A DNA stretch of 32,346 bases. Source: Candidatus Obscuribacterales bacterium. Its GTDB lineage: Bacteria > Cyanobacteriota > Vampirovibrionia > Obscuribacterales > Obscuribacteraceae. The position numbers were made by a program, and so were the translations under genes. The stretch is from positions 1 through 32,346 of the forward strand of contig JAIERK010000053.1 of assembly GCA_019746975.1 (NCBI GenBank), written 5' to 3'. Below, piece after piece: positions 8,459 to 17,357 of this stretch (position 1 is its first letter; each line of letters opens with the position of its first letter). A model generated the notes under the pieces. The model worked only from the letters and a program-made list of their open reading frames with translations, was not told where the DNA came from and made no database searches.

Positions 8459-9355
8459 TTACAGAATGCCAAGCACAACGATTTTAATCCAATAAAAAGA
8501 AATCGGTCCTCCGAACAACAGGCTGTCTCCGCGGTCGAGAAAGCCTCCGTGACCAGGGATCATGTCGCTCGAGTCCTTCAGCCCGGCATCTCGCTTCATC
8601 AGCGATTCGCACAGGTCGCCGAGTTGAGAGGCTACGGACACGACAAGTCCCATGATTGGTGCTTGCCAGATTTTGAATTGAAACGGATGACAAGGGAAAA
8701 AATAGTGGTCGGCGGTAAAAACCACGACCGATGCCCAGAAAATCGCAGCGACAAGGCCGCCGATCGCTCCTTCCACCGTTTTCTTGGGACTTATCTCGGG
8801 ATACAACGGCGTCTTGCCCCATTTCTTCCCGCAGTAGTAAGCCAGAACATCGGTTGCCCAGATTATAAAGAGGCTCACCCACACATAGGCGAGACCTGGT
8901 TGTTGCAATGGATTCGATATGTTTTCCGTACCGGGTGGGGCCAGATTTCTAAGTAGAATTAGGTGGCTTGGCATCCATCCGACGTAGATGAAACCCATGA
9001 TGGTAGAGGCAATATCGGCAATGGTGGCAGGATGTTTCTCGAATCGAAGTACCAAACGAAAGAATGAAATGCATATGCCGACGGTCAGAAGAATTGGATA
9101 GTGTGAAAGAGGAAATGTCTCGGGCAGGTGAATTCCTGGAAGTTTTGGCAATGAAGCCAGCACGATGAAAGCGATGATCATTCCTATTACAATCCGGCTC
9201 GACGGCCTGTAACCCTTGGCTTGAGCCATTCCGATGAATTCGAGCCCGCCCAGTACGCAACCGATCGCTAGCAATACAGAGAAAAGCAGCCCCCCGACCA
9301 TTACGCCGGCTACTGCGATGAGGCAGAGTATCCATCCGAAAACGACTCGCTTCAT
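8459..9355 (-). CDS. cdsA: Phosphatidate cytidylyltransferase (CDP-diacylglycerol synthase)
   Basis: CdsA makes CDP-diacylglycerol from phosphatidic acid and CTP in the inner membrane, the branch point for bacterial phospholipids. This 298-residue protein has about seven or eight hydrophobic segments and ends with the family signature: SLMKRDAGLKDSSD, then IPGHGGFLDRGDS. The Asp and His-Gly-Gly residues expected for metal and CTP binding are present. The usual DRxD has Gly at the variable position (DRGD), a mild deviation. The ATG overlaps the stop of the yibE/F-like gene (ATGA), which indicates translational coupling in a ruvB-yibE/F-cdsA operon. Confidence 0.93.
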   Translation of the reverse strand: MKRVVFGWILCLIAVAGVMVGGLLFSVLLAIGCVLGGLEFIGMAQAKGYRPSSRIVIGMIIAFIVLASLPKLPGIHLPETFPLSHYPILLTVGICISFFRLVLRFEKHPATIADIASTIMGFIYVGWMPSHLILLRNLAPPGTENISNPLQQPGLAYVWVSLFIIWATDVLAYYCGKKWGKTPLYPEISPKKTVEGAIGGLVAAIFWASVVVFTADHYFFPCHPFQFKIWQAPIMGLVVSVASQLGDLCESLMKRDAGLKDSSDMIPGHGGFLDRGDSLLFGGPISFYWIKIVVLGIL

Positions 9356-10647
9356 ACTTTCTTATCCGACATCAGTTTTGCGGCGGCAAGTGCCGTGAGA
9401 GGGATGGTGAATGTCAGACCGAGGCTGCCGCTCAAAGCGGACGCTACTTCCGTCGCGAATAAGTCCAGGTTGAGGAGTTTGATGCTTGGCATCTGGGTGG
9501 CCAGGAGGAGGAGGGGCAGGGCACTTCCAGCATATGCCAGGATTAGTGTGTTCGTCATCGTGCCCATGATATCGCGACCGACGTTCATTCCGGCTTCGTA
9601 TAATTGTTTTGTTGTCGCGTTCGGATCGGCCTTTGCTACCTCGGCGACTGATGAGGCAATTGAGATTCCGACATCCATTATCACTCCCAGTGCGCCTATC
9701 AACATCCCTGCTGCTAGAAGCCCGCAGTAAAATGGCAACTCCTGGACCAAAACCGAGCCGCGCAGAATTTGAGCTTCTTCGCTGGAGAGACCTGTCAAGG
9801 GAGCGTAGTCTATGACGAGCTGCGCCGAGACTCCCGCTATAATGACACCGCCTACGGTGCCGATGATGGCGGAAAGTGATTTCTTCGAGAGCCCGCCGAT
9901 CAACAATATGCTAGTTGCGGTGGCCAGTAAACAGATTCCGACGGCAGTGATCAGCGGGTTGTAACCCTTCAGGCTCAAGGGTAGCAGTATGCATCCTATC
10001 AGCAGCACTGTCGCTAGAAGCCCAATCAGCGATTTAACCCCTTTCTTGCCGCCAAAGAGTAGAAAGGCGACCAGAAATACGCCAAGCAGTCCGAAAAGGA
10101 CTGGAGCGCGGTGGTAGTCGGCGATGCTGATATCGAGTTGTCCGTCTTGACCTGGTACTACTGCTAATACCACTTCCTGATCGGGTTTGACGCTGATGTT
10201 GAAGGCTGGATTGTCAGTCAATTCGTGAGGAATTACGAATTCCTTGCCGTTGAGAGGTCCTTCTTGCACCCGCACTCTGACAGTCTGATGCTGAGTGACC
10301 ATGCCCGTGTGTTGGAGTAATTCTTTGTTGATCTTCGGGACCGTTACTGAGAGAACTTTTCCGACGACCATCTCTTCATCGAGGTTGGCTCCGCCGAATA
10401 CGGTATCGCCAGCGGTACCGGATGATGCCGCCACCGATCGGGCAGATGAAGTGCTGTTGGCTTCTCCTGTATTTTGTGGACCGGTCTTGTCCGGTTTCAC
10501 GAGCTTCTGTACTCTGACTACATCTGCCTTGTTCTGGTCAGCCTGACCCAGTGCCGATGCCGGCACGAACAACGGTATCAGGAATATTGCCACGACCGTT
10601 GCCGCTAACCTGGTCAACCGCGATGATTTCAGACTACATGACGTCAA
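9352..10647 (-). CDS. YibE/F-like multipass membrane protein
   Basis: This 431-residue protein starts with a hydrophobic signal-like segment (LAATVVAIFLIPLFVPASALGQA). An extracytoplasmic part of about 150 residues follows, then seven or eight transmembrane helices with the Gly-rich pattern of the YibE/F family (LLFGGKKGVKSLIG, MDVGISIASS, GRDIMGTMTNTLILAYAGS). The family is widespread but of unproven function; a transporter role is often suggested. The start is a TTG at 10647, preceded by AAGGAG about ten bases upstream; no ATG near it is in frame. It begins 18 bases after ruvB ends and overlaps cdsA by four bases. Confidence 0.87.
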   Translation of the reverse strand: MTSCSLKSSRLTRLAATVVAIFLIPLFVPASALGQADQNKADVVRVQKLVKPDKTGPQNTGEANSTSSARSVAASSGTAGDTVFGGANLDEEMVVGKVLSVTVPKINKELLQHTGMVTQHQTVRVRVQEGPLNGKEFVIPHELTDNPAFNISVKPDQEVVLAVVPGQDGQLDISIADYHRAPVLFGLLGVFLVAFLLFGGKKGVKSLIGLLATVLLIGCILLPLSLKGYNPLITAVGICLLATATSILLIGGLSKKSLSAIIGTVGGVIIAGVSAQLVIDYAPLTGLSSEEAQILRGSVLVQELPFYCGLLAAGMLIGALGVIMDVGISIASSVAEVAKADPNATTKQLYEAGMNVGRDIMGTMTNTLILAYAGSALPLLLLATQMPSIKLLNLDLFATEVASALSGSLGLTFTIPLTALAAAKLMSDKKV

Positions 10648-10665
10648 CGCCCTAAGTCTCCTTCA

Positions 10666-11823
10666 TCATTCCGATGATTTGTCAACTTCGGTGAAATCCA
10701 TCTTTAGTTGCTGTGATTGTGTAGGAGTTAAACCTAGATGATTATATGCTCTAACAGTCGCCACTCGCCCACGTGGCGTGCGCTGTATGAAGCCGGCTTG
10801 GATGAGAAATGGCTCATAGACATCTTCGAGCGTCTCATTGTCCTCACCTAGAGTGACTGCAATTGTATCGATGCCGACCGGTCCACCGTCGTAGTGCTGA
10901 ATCAATATTTCAAGAAAACGTCTGTCGGTATTGTCCAGACCGAATGCGTCGACCTGATATGACTCGAGCGCCTGAATCGCGAATGCTTCGTCGACCACGT
11001 TTTGGCCCTGGAACTGTCCGAAGTCGCGGACGAGCCGCACTAATCTGTTGGCGATTCGCGGCGTGCCCCTCGCTCTCGAAGCAATCGCCTTCACCGCTCC
11101 TTCGTCGACCGTCACCGATAGAAGGGCGGCCGTCCTTGCCACAATCAAACTGAGTTCGGACAGATCGTAAAACTCAAGACGGCAAGCAAATCCAAAACGA
11201 TCGCGCAAGGCTTTGGATAGTCGACCGGCCTTAGTTGTTGCTCCAACCAGAGTGAACCTGGGCAAGGGCAGTCTCATCGTCCTGGTGGCATGACCCTTCC
11301 CGGAGGTCAGGTCGATGACGAAATCTTCGATCGCAGGATACAGAAGTTCCTCTGCCACTTTGTTGAGACGGTGAATTTCGTCGATAAAGAGGACGTCCCC
11401 TTGCTCGAGCTGGTGGACCAGACCGACGATATCGCGCGGTCTTTCGAGGCTCGGACCGGAGGTCATATGAATTCGAGCACTCATCTCATTGGCGATCACT
11501 CGTGCCAGCGTAGTCTTCCCCAGACCGGGCGGTCCGTAGAGCAGAACGTGGTCGAGCGGCTCGTTGCGTGTGCGCGCTGCCGATATCGACATCGTAAGCA
11601 TCGTCTTCAGTCGTGACTGTCCGATGTATTCGCTCAGGCTCTCGGGACGCAGCGTCGCGTCAGACTTCTTGTCTGATGAGGTCTCTCCCGTGGACAACAC
11701 GGTCGTCCTTACTTTCTTCTCTTCACCTGCCATAAATGCTTTGACCGGTCTTTCGTATGCACCGGTCGACGCCTTCTTGCCGTCTTCCGGGAGCTGATGT
11801 CCATGGCTTTGGATTATAGTCAT
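10666..11823 (-). CDS. ruvB: Holliday junction branch migration helicase RuvB
   Basis: RuvB is the hexameric AAA+ motor that drives branch migration of Holliday junctions with RuvA. Visible features are the N-terminal LRPESLSEYIGQ, Walker A GPPGLGKTT, Walker B DEIHRLN, sensor GATTKAGRL, arginine-finger region ALRDRFGF, and the winged-helix C-terminus ending in FIQRTPRGRVAT. At 385 residues it is longer than the ~340 of most bacteria because of a polar N-terminal extension of roughly 45 residues. An internal ATG at 11733 would remove part of it. Neither start has a clear ribosome site, so the extension is uncertain. Cyanobacterial RuvB proteins also tend to carry such extensions. It is the first gene of the operon with yibE/F and cdsA. 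Confidence 0.95.
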   Translation of the reverse strand: MTIIQSHGHQLPEDGKKASTGAYERPVKAFMAGEEKKVRTTVLSTGETSSDKKSDATLRPESLSEYIGQSRLKTMLTMSISAARTRNEPLDHVLLYGPPGLGKTTLARVIANEMSARIHMTSGPSLERPRDIVGLVHQLEQGDVLFIDEIHRLNKVAEELLYPAIEDFVIDLTSGKGHATRTMRLPLPRFTLVGATTKAGRLSKALRDRFGFACRLEFYDLSELSLIVARTAALLSVTVDEGAVKAIASRARGTPRIANRLVRLVRDFGQFQGQNVVDEAFAIQALESYQVDAFGLDNTDRRFLEILIQHYDGGPVGIDTIAVTLGEDNETLEDVYEPFLIQAGFIQRTPRGRVATVRAYNHLGLTPTQSQQLKMDFTEVDKSSE

Positions 11824-11920
11824 TCAAGTAATTATGTCATTGTTGAGAGCTAAGTTTTTAATGTGTTTATCTTATGAAACAGAACTCAAGATCTCAACGT
11901 ATATATGCCTGGCGAAAAGG

Positions 11921-12922
11921 TCAGCGGTTGTGAGTGATGCCACGCTTGTCCTCCATATCCATGACCTCTTCTGAATCGATCAACAGTGACTTGAGCTCAT
12001 CCACACGCTTGTTTCTCAATTGGCTGCCAATGGCTCGGAAATCAACATCCGGTCGAGATTTCTTGAATTGTTCTATGGCGTCATCCGAAAGGGAATGACA
12101 GTCCCGAATCGAAACGAATTCGAGCGATTCTATCGATGCGATGGCCGACAGACCGGTGTCGTCGATAGTGCTTTCGGCACAAAAGAGCTCCCGAATTCTA
12201 CTTTCCTTCAATGCCTCAATCTGCTCCTTTGACGCCTTCATTCCGGTGATTCCAAGGTAGGTCAAATTGGGCATATTTGCGATCTTGGTGAAAGCATCAT
12301 CGGTGATACCAGTCAGACCGACTGACAATGCGTTGATATTGGGCCAACGTTCGATGACCAGGTCTAAACACTGATCGTTAAGTCCCGGCACCCAGTGACG
12401 TGAAGCCCGTGAAGCTCGACGTCAGTGAGCTGCTTCAGTCCATCAATGTTCGTGCTCGTCTCCGCCAGAGATAGATCGTGGAGATCTGGGTACGAAGTCT
12501 AGCACCATATACGGTGCACCTTCGTTGGTTGTGCCGAAGTCCAGAATGGTGACGATGTTCGGATATTGCAGAGCGCTTGTTGCTCTTGCCTCCTGCTGGA
12601 AGCTGATTAGTTGATCTGGGGTGCTGCGTCGAGTCTTGATTGCCACCTTCTTCCCGAGTACTCGATCACGGCATAAATAGACATTGCCGGCAGAACCGTG
12701 TCCAAGTTCGCCAAGCGGCTTGTACCTGTCTTTTGGAAACAAGTCGTTGACAACGTTAATCTCTATCTCTGCTTGATCGCTCGCCACCCTTCTATGTTCC
12801 GGCAACGATCGGGTTCGGCAACAACAGAGCTCGAGCCTTAAGTCCCATCGGGTGACATCTCCTCGTGATCGAGATGCTACCTTCTTGCCGCACTGTTCAC
12901 ACCGCTCTGCCCATCTGTGCAC
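11921..12922 (-). pseudogene. Decayed Ser/Thr kinase with leucine-rich repeats
   Basis: Two fragments on the minus strand belong to one former gene. From 12922 (GTG) to 12443, a Cys-containing N-terminus (CEQCGKK, then CCC) precedes a kinase N-lobe: glycine loop GELGHGSAGNVY, ATP lysine in VAIKT, and hinge YMVLDF. The frame then stops. Directly after it, a second frame (about 12380-12470) encodes LRR-like sequence (LHDLSLAETS, then LKQLTDVELHGLHV). The rest, to 11921, is in a third frame with about four LRR units (NLTYLGITG, SLEFVSIRDC). The whole kinase C-lobe (HRD, DFG, APE, some 180 residues) is missing. At least two frameshifts plus an internal deletion point to a dead gene rather than one sequencing error. 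The 270 bases upstream (12923-13192) hold no gene; a TTGACT at about 13008-13013 could be a remnant -35 box. Confidence 0.8.
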
Positions 12923-13192
12923 CTTCTTGATGGTCTTAATTCTATCTTTATTGGCTGCTGCCGGTTCGCCTGCATACCTACTGGTTATGCCAATCGCGTT
13001 TTTTAGTCAAATCTAATGTGTTGCTTTCGCCGGTGTCGGTCCGTGTCACTTGTGGGATGCAAAGAACCTTAGTACGATATACCAACTCTTTCATCCAGAT
13101 TGGTCAAAGGCGAAGAGCGGTTCAAGGTTGTTATTGCTGGTGATACTAAATGTAGTGTCGTCGCTGCAAGTGTTTTAATCCACCGAGGTTTT

Positions 13193-13597
13193 ATGGTCGA
13201 GAAAGAACGCACTGTGATCATTAGAGAGAAATCGGACGGTGGCGCCGTCAAAGTTGCTGCCCTGGTCGCACTGGTAGCGACCAGCCCTTTCTGGTTTATC
13301 ATCGGCATTACAATCGTGGTCGCCTTGTCCTCTAGTTTTTTACATGCAGGAGTATGGCCCTTTATCCTGTTGACTATATTTAGCCTGTTCCCCGCCGTAC
13401 GAGAGCGAATCTCCGGCAAGCATGACAGCAAGCGTCTGGAGCGGCGCATTGAAGAGCTCGAATTGGACAATGCCGATCTGCGCCTCCAGTATCTAGCGCT
13501 TCAAGAAAGCATCGAATTCGATACCACGCTCAAGCTTCATTCACAACACAACCAGCAAGAGCAAGCAAGCGACAGCCTCGCCGGAATAGGCAAATAA
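13193..13597 (+). CDS. Small membrane protein with C-terminal coiled coil
   Basis: I do not recognise this 134-residue protein. A short polar N-terminus is followed by two hydrophobic segments (about residues 20-45 and 48-68). Then comes a charged helix rich in Glu, Leu and Arg (RLERRIEELELDNADLRLQYLALQ), a likely coiled coil, and a polar tail. ATG 13193 follows GAGG by four bases. A longer reading from TTG 13100 exists but lacks support. It lies between the decayed kinase gene and galE, converging with galE nine bases apart. A membrane-tethered oligomerising protein is a reasonable description, but its role is unknown. Confidence 0.65.
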   Translation: MVEKERTVIIREKSDGGAVKVAALVALVATSPFWFIIGITIVVALSSSFLHAGVWPFILLTIFSLFPAVRERISGKHDSKRLERRIEELELDNADLRLQYLALQESIEFDTTLKLHSQHNQQEQASDSLAGIGK

Positions 13598-13605
13598 ACA
13601 GACAC

Positions 13606-14592
13606 TTAGAATTTTCTGTTCTGCTCCCACAGCCAGGCCGTCTCTACGATTTTTTCCAGGCTGTACTCAGGCTTCCATCCGAGCATTTCGGTCGCCTTAT
13701 CATTGTTGGCGTAAAGCGCAACCGCATCTCCTGGACGACGAGCGCAGTAATTTACGTTGATTTTGCGGCCCGTGACCTCTTCGCACACCCTGATCACCTC
13801 TTTCACCGATGCTCCCACCGACGAGCCCAGATTAAGAGACAACTTTGCTTTTTCTTTCAATTTGTCTAGTGCGAGGATATGAGCATCGGCCAGGTCGTTG
13901 ACATGAACGTAATCGCGAACGCAAGTGCCGTCGGCCGTGTCGTAATCGTTGCCCCAGACATTCAGCTGGTCGCGCTGTCCGATTGCGGTTTGCAATGTCA
14001 ACGGTATGAGATGAGTCTCCGGATCGTGACTCTCTCCAATGTCTGAAGACTCGTCGCAGCCGGCCGCATTGAAGTAGCGAAGACTGACGAAAGACCAGTC
14101 TTTCGCGTCAGCAAGCGCTTGAATTGCCTTTTCGATGATGAACTTGGTCATCCCGTAGACGCTCACGGGACGCTGCGGGTGATTTTCATCGATCGGGCAA
14201 TAATCCGGGTTGCCGTATGTGGCACAGCTCGAAGAAAACACTAGTTTGTCGACTGACGCTTCTTGCATCGCTTTGAACAGATTGAGTGTCGCAACGACAT
14301 TGTTGTCGAAGTATTTGAAGGGATTTTCCTGCGACTCGCCGACGTAGGCAAAGGCCGCGAAATGTACGACTGCGTCTACGTTGTTGTTTTTTAGAAGAGT
14401 CGACATGAAATCGAAATCGCCTACGTCTTTGCCGAAAAATCTCAGTCGGTCGTCAGGTGGCAAGGACTCTCGATGACCAAGCGATAAATTGTCAACAGCT
14501 ATAATCTCGACGTCCGGTCTTCGGCTCAACAATCGTCTGACGAAATGACAGCCAATATAGCCTGCCGCGCCCGTTACAAGAATCGTACTCAA
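13606..14592 (-). CDS. galE: UDP-glucose 4-epimerase
   Basis: GalE interconverts UDP-glucose and UDP-galactose using bound NAD+, feeding galactose metabolism and surface polysaccharides. The 328-residue length is typical. The extended short-chain dehydrogenase pattern is complete: GAAGYIG near the N-terminus for NAD+, a Ser-rich strand FSSSCATYG, the catalytic YGMTK (Tyr and Lys), RYFNAAG, and a late RPGDAVALYAN region typical of GalE. The start is TTG at 14592; a TGA four codons upstream in frame excludes a longer form, and the N-terminus MSTILVTGAAG fits the family. It is divergent from the 7TM-HD gene. Confidence 0.94.
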   Translation of the reverse strand: MSTILVTGAAGYIGCHFVRRLLSRRPDVEIIAVDNLSLGHRESLPPDDRLRFFGKDVGDFDFMSTLLKNNNVDAVVHFAAFAYVGESQENPFKYFDNNVVATLNLFKAMQEASVDKLVFSSSCATYGNPDYCPIDENHPQRPVSVYGMTKFIIEKAIQALADAKDWSFVSLRYFNAAGCDESSDIGESHDPETHLIPLTLQTAIGQRDQLNVWGNDYDTADGTCVRDYVHVNDLADAHILALDKLKEKAKLSLNLGSSVGASVKEVIRVCEEVTGRKINVNYCARRPGDAVALYANNDKATEMLGWKPEYSLEKIVETAWLWEQNRKF

Positions 14593-14728
14593 TGCTAAAT
14601 TTCACACTCCAATTGACCAATAAACAATAACCGGTTTCCCGCTTAAACAACTAGGAGTAAGATGAATGTTTGAGGGTTGAATGTTTGCTCATTGTTTATG
14701 AGTCTCAAACCGTCCTCAGGGTGACAAT

Positions 14729-17353
14729 GTGAGCACACCGCAACGCCAGGGCGGATCATCCGCTACGGCTAGTCAAGTAAATCCGCATCAGCACCACGAC
14801 GAATTGCACGGCGCTATCTTTCCGTCGGGCAAAGACTTCTTCGCCTGGCTGACAACCGGATTTGTCGGGGCAATCCTGCTCTTCTTCTCCTTCACGGCAG
14901 GGGAGATTTTTGCCCCGGGAATTTCGCCTGGAGACGTCGCGGAAAAGGACATCCGGGCTCCTCAGGACGCGACCGTGATCGACGCCGAGGCGACAAAATC
15001 ATCTGAAGAAGAGGCTCGTCAACATGTTATTCCCGATTTCGTCGTGGACCGCGGTCACGACCAAACTACCTTGGAGAGGGTCAAACAACACTTCGATAAC
15101 ATCGAGAGTCTGCAAAACCTTGGTATTCAACCGCTGTCGCAACTTTCTGCCCTGGCGGTCGAGCCGGACCAACATGTATTCATCCTGACGACCAGCGAGA
15201 GCATATATCAACAACTCACGGGTGCCTCCTCTCAGCCGATTACCGATAATTACGTCGAGCTTTTGAAGAATCGATTGGAATCACCTCCTTACCCACCTGT
15301 CAAGGTCAAAGGCAAGTCCAGACTGAGATCTATGCCTCCTTCAGTAGCACCAGGCGAGCTGTTGTCGAAAGAGCGACTGGCATTAAGCAGTTATGAAAAA
15401 CAGCATGGGGCGATCGATAAAAATGAATTGCTGATCGCTGTGACTATCCCACCCGCGCAACTCATCTCTTTCGAGGAGAGCGTGTTGGAGAGCGCTAATC
15501 GCATTTGCCAGCAATTCTCCAGATTTCCCGTCACCAACAAAAGCGAGTGGGAAGGAATCGTCGTCGAATTTTTGCCTGATACCTGGACTGTATCTTTGCG
15601 TAAGACCATAGCCGTCCTCGTCTCACAGGCACTGGAGCCTAACCTCGTAATTGATCCTGCCGCGACCAAGTCGAAAGCCGACCACGCAGTCCGAATGGTG
15701 AAGCCGGTTACCAGGGAGATAAAGAAAGACGAGATAGTGATCAAGCGAGGCGAGATCATCACGGACGAACGACAACAGGTGCTACAGGCTCTTTCGATTC
15801 AGAGCGTGAAAAGCACCACGCTTCTTTTTGTCCTTGGAATATCGTTGCTCGCGGCGCTCGGCTTCACCGGGCTATTTCTGCTCACATACGAGCCGAAACA
15901 TTTTTTCTCTTCGACCTCCATAGCGCTGATGTACACAGTCGGCATCGTGACCTCGGTGCTCACGGCTCTTCTGGGAAGCACCTATCCTCAGTTCGTTCCG
16001 ATTTCGGGCGCAGCGCTCGTGTTGACGATATTTTTCCGGCGTAGGGTTGCTGCGGCTTTGATTTTGCCAATAGTAGTTTTACTCTTCGTCGGCGGACTGA
16101 TTAACGGCTCACACCTTCTTGCTCTGACGATCGGAGCTATTGCGGCCATCTTGACCTACTCGAGAAGACCCAATTCACTCGTCTTCACCGGTCTCGTGGT
16201 CGGTGTTGCGCAGGCTCTGGGATTCCTTATCGCATTCGTTATAGGTAAAGGTATTCCGATTGTGTTCGGCGCCCACGTTGCACCATATCTGGTGGCGTGG
16301 TTGCCGGCGTCCACACCGGATCTCCAATCCGTCGGACTGCAATTCGCGGGCGGAATCGCTTCATCCATAGTGGCAATCGGTTCCTTACCTTTCCTTGAAA
16401 ATATATTTGGCATGGTCACACCTTTCAGACTGGTCGAACTTACCGATGCCGAACAGCCCTTGCTTCGCCAGTTGGAGGAGAAGGCTCCTGGTACTTATCA
16501 ACACAGTCTCGCCGTAGCCAACCTAGCTGAAGCCGGTGCCAAGGCCATCCATGCCGACGCGAATCTGGTTCGGGCAGGAGCTCTGTATCACGATATAGGG
16601 AAGATGGTTAAGCCTAAGTTTTTCATAGAAAATCAATTGGGAGCAACCAATCCGCACGACTCGATGACTCCGGAAGAAAGTCGCAGTCGCGTATTGGCGC
16701 ATGTGACGGACGGTATCGAACTGGCAAAGAAGTATGCCTTGCCCAAGGCGGTTCAAGACTTCATTCCGATGCACCAGGGCACGACCCTGATGGCATACTT
16801 CTATCACAAAGCCTGTCAGCGGGACGGCGTCGAAAACGTCGATGCGAGCTTCTATCGATATCCCGGTCCGAAGCCGCAATCCAAAGAGACTGCAATCGTT
16901 ATGCTCGCCGATGTCTCTGAAGCTGTTACACACAGCATGAAGGATCCGAGCGAACAAGAGGTCGACGATGCCATTGAAAAGGTTTTTGAAAACCGATGGC
17001 AAGACGGACAGTTCAACGAATCATCGTTGACCTATGATGAGCTCCATCGTGTTAAACTGGCCTTTGTTCGAGTCTGGCGCACGTTGCACCACGACCGACT
17101 AAAGTATCCTGCAACAACGACAGGGCGGATGGCTGTTCCTCCTACTGAGGACAAATCAGGCTCGAACGGCAAAGCTGCCGAAAAGGATGCGGTATCATCA
17201 GCAGTGGCGGTTGCCGAGCCTCCTTCAATCGATGACGGACCATGCGATTGCGTAGTAGCCGAATTCGGTCATTCCATGGATCTTGGACATGACCACGTGC
17301 ATCATGTTACCGAGCCTGAAGCCCAATCGGCCCAGAAGCAAGTTCCCGACTAA
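14729..17353 (+). CDS. 7TM-HD (PgpH-type) cyclic dinucleotide phosphodiesterase
   Basis: This 874-residue protein has the 7TMR-HDED/HD layout of Listeria PgpH and YqfF proteins, which hydrolyse c-di-AMP. In order: an N-terminal transmembrane helix (about 36-58), an extracytoplasmic domain with the family start (GDVAEKDIRAPQDATVID) to about 350, seven transmembrane helices (about 360-560), and a cytoplasmic HD domain. Metal ligands are visible as H592 (YQHSLA) and H621-D622 (YHDIGK), with later His in LAHVTDG and MHQGTT. A His- and Glu-rich C-terminal tail of about 80 residues is extra. The start is GTG 14729, preceded by AGGGTGA. c-di-AMP as substrate is inferred from the family. The gene converges with the MshEN-repeat gene four bases away. 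Confidence 0.88.
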   Translation: MSTPQRQGGSSATASQVNPHQHHDELHGAIFPSGKDFFAWLTTGFVGAILLFFSFTAGEIFAPGISPGDVAEKDIRAPQDATVIDAEATKSSEEEARQHVIPDFVVDRGHDQTTLERVKQHFDNIESLQNLGIQPLSQLSALAVEPDQHVFILTTSESIYQQLTGASSQPITDNYVELLKNRLESPPYPPVKVKGKSRLRSMPPSVAPGELLSKERLALSSYEKQHGAIDKNELLIAVTIPPAQLISFEESVLESANRICQQFSRFPVTNKSEWEGIVVEFLPDTWTVSLRKTIAVLVSQALEPNLVIDPAATKSKADHAVRMVKPVTREIKKDEIVIKRGEIITDERQQVLQALSIQSVKSTTLLFVLGISLLAALGFTGLFLLTYEPKHFFSSTSIALMYTVGIVTSVLTALLGSTYPQFVPISGAALVLTIFFRRRVAAALILPIVVLLFVGGLINGSHLLALTIGAIAAILTYSRRPNSLVFTGLVVGVAQALGFLIAFVIGKGIPIVFGAHVAPYLVAWLPASTPDLQSVGLQFAGGIASSIVAIGSLPFLENIFGMVTPFRLVELTDAEQPLLRQLEEKAPGTYQHSLAVANLAEAGAKAIHADANLVRAGALYHDIGKMVKPKFFIENQLGATNPHDSMTPEESRSRVLAHVTDGIELAKKYALPKAVQDFIPMHQGTTLMAYFYHKACQRDGVENVDASFYRYPGPKPQSKETAIVMLADVSEAVTHSMKDPSEQEVDDAIEKVFENRWQDGQFNESSLTYDELHRVKLAFVRVWRTLHHDRLKYPATTTGRMAVPPTEDKSGSNGKAAEKDAVSSAVAVAEPPSIDDGPCDCVVAEFGHSMDLGHDHVHHVTEPEAQSAQKQVPD

Positions 17354-17357
17354 CTTT

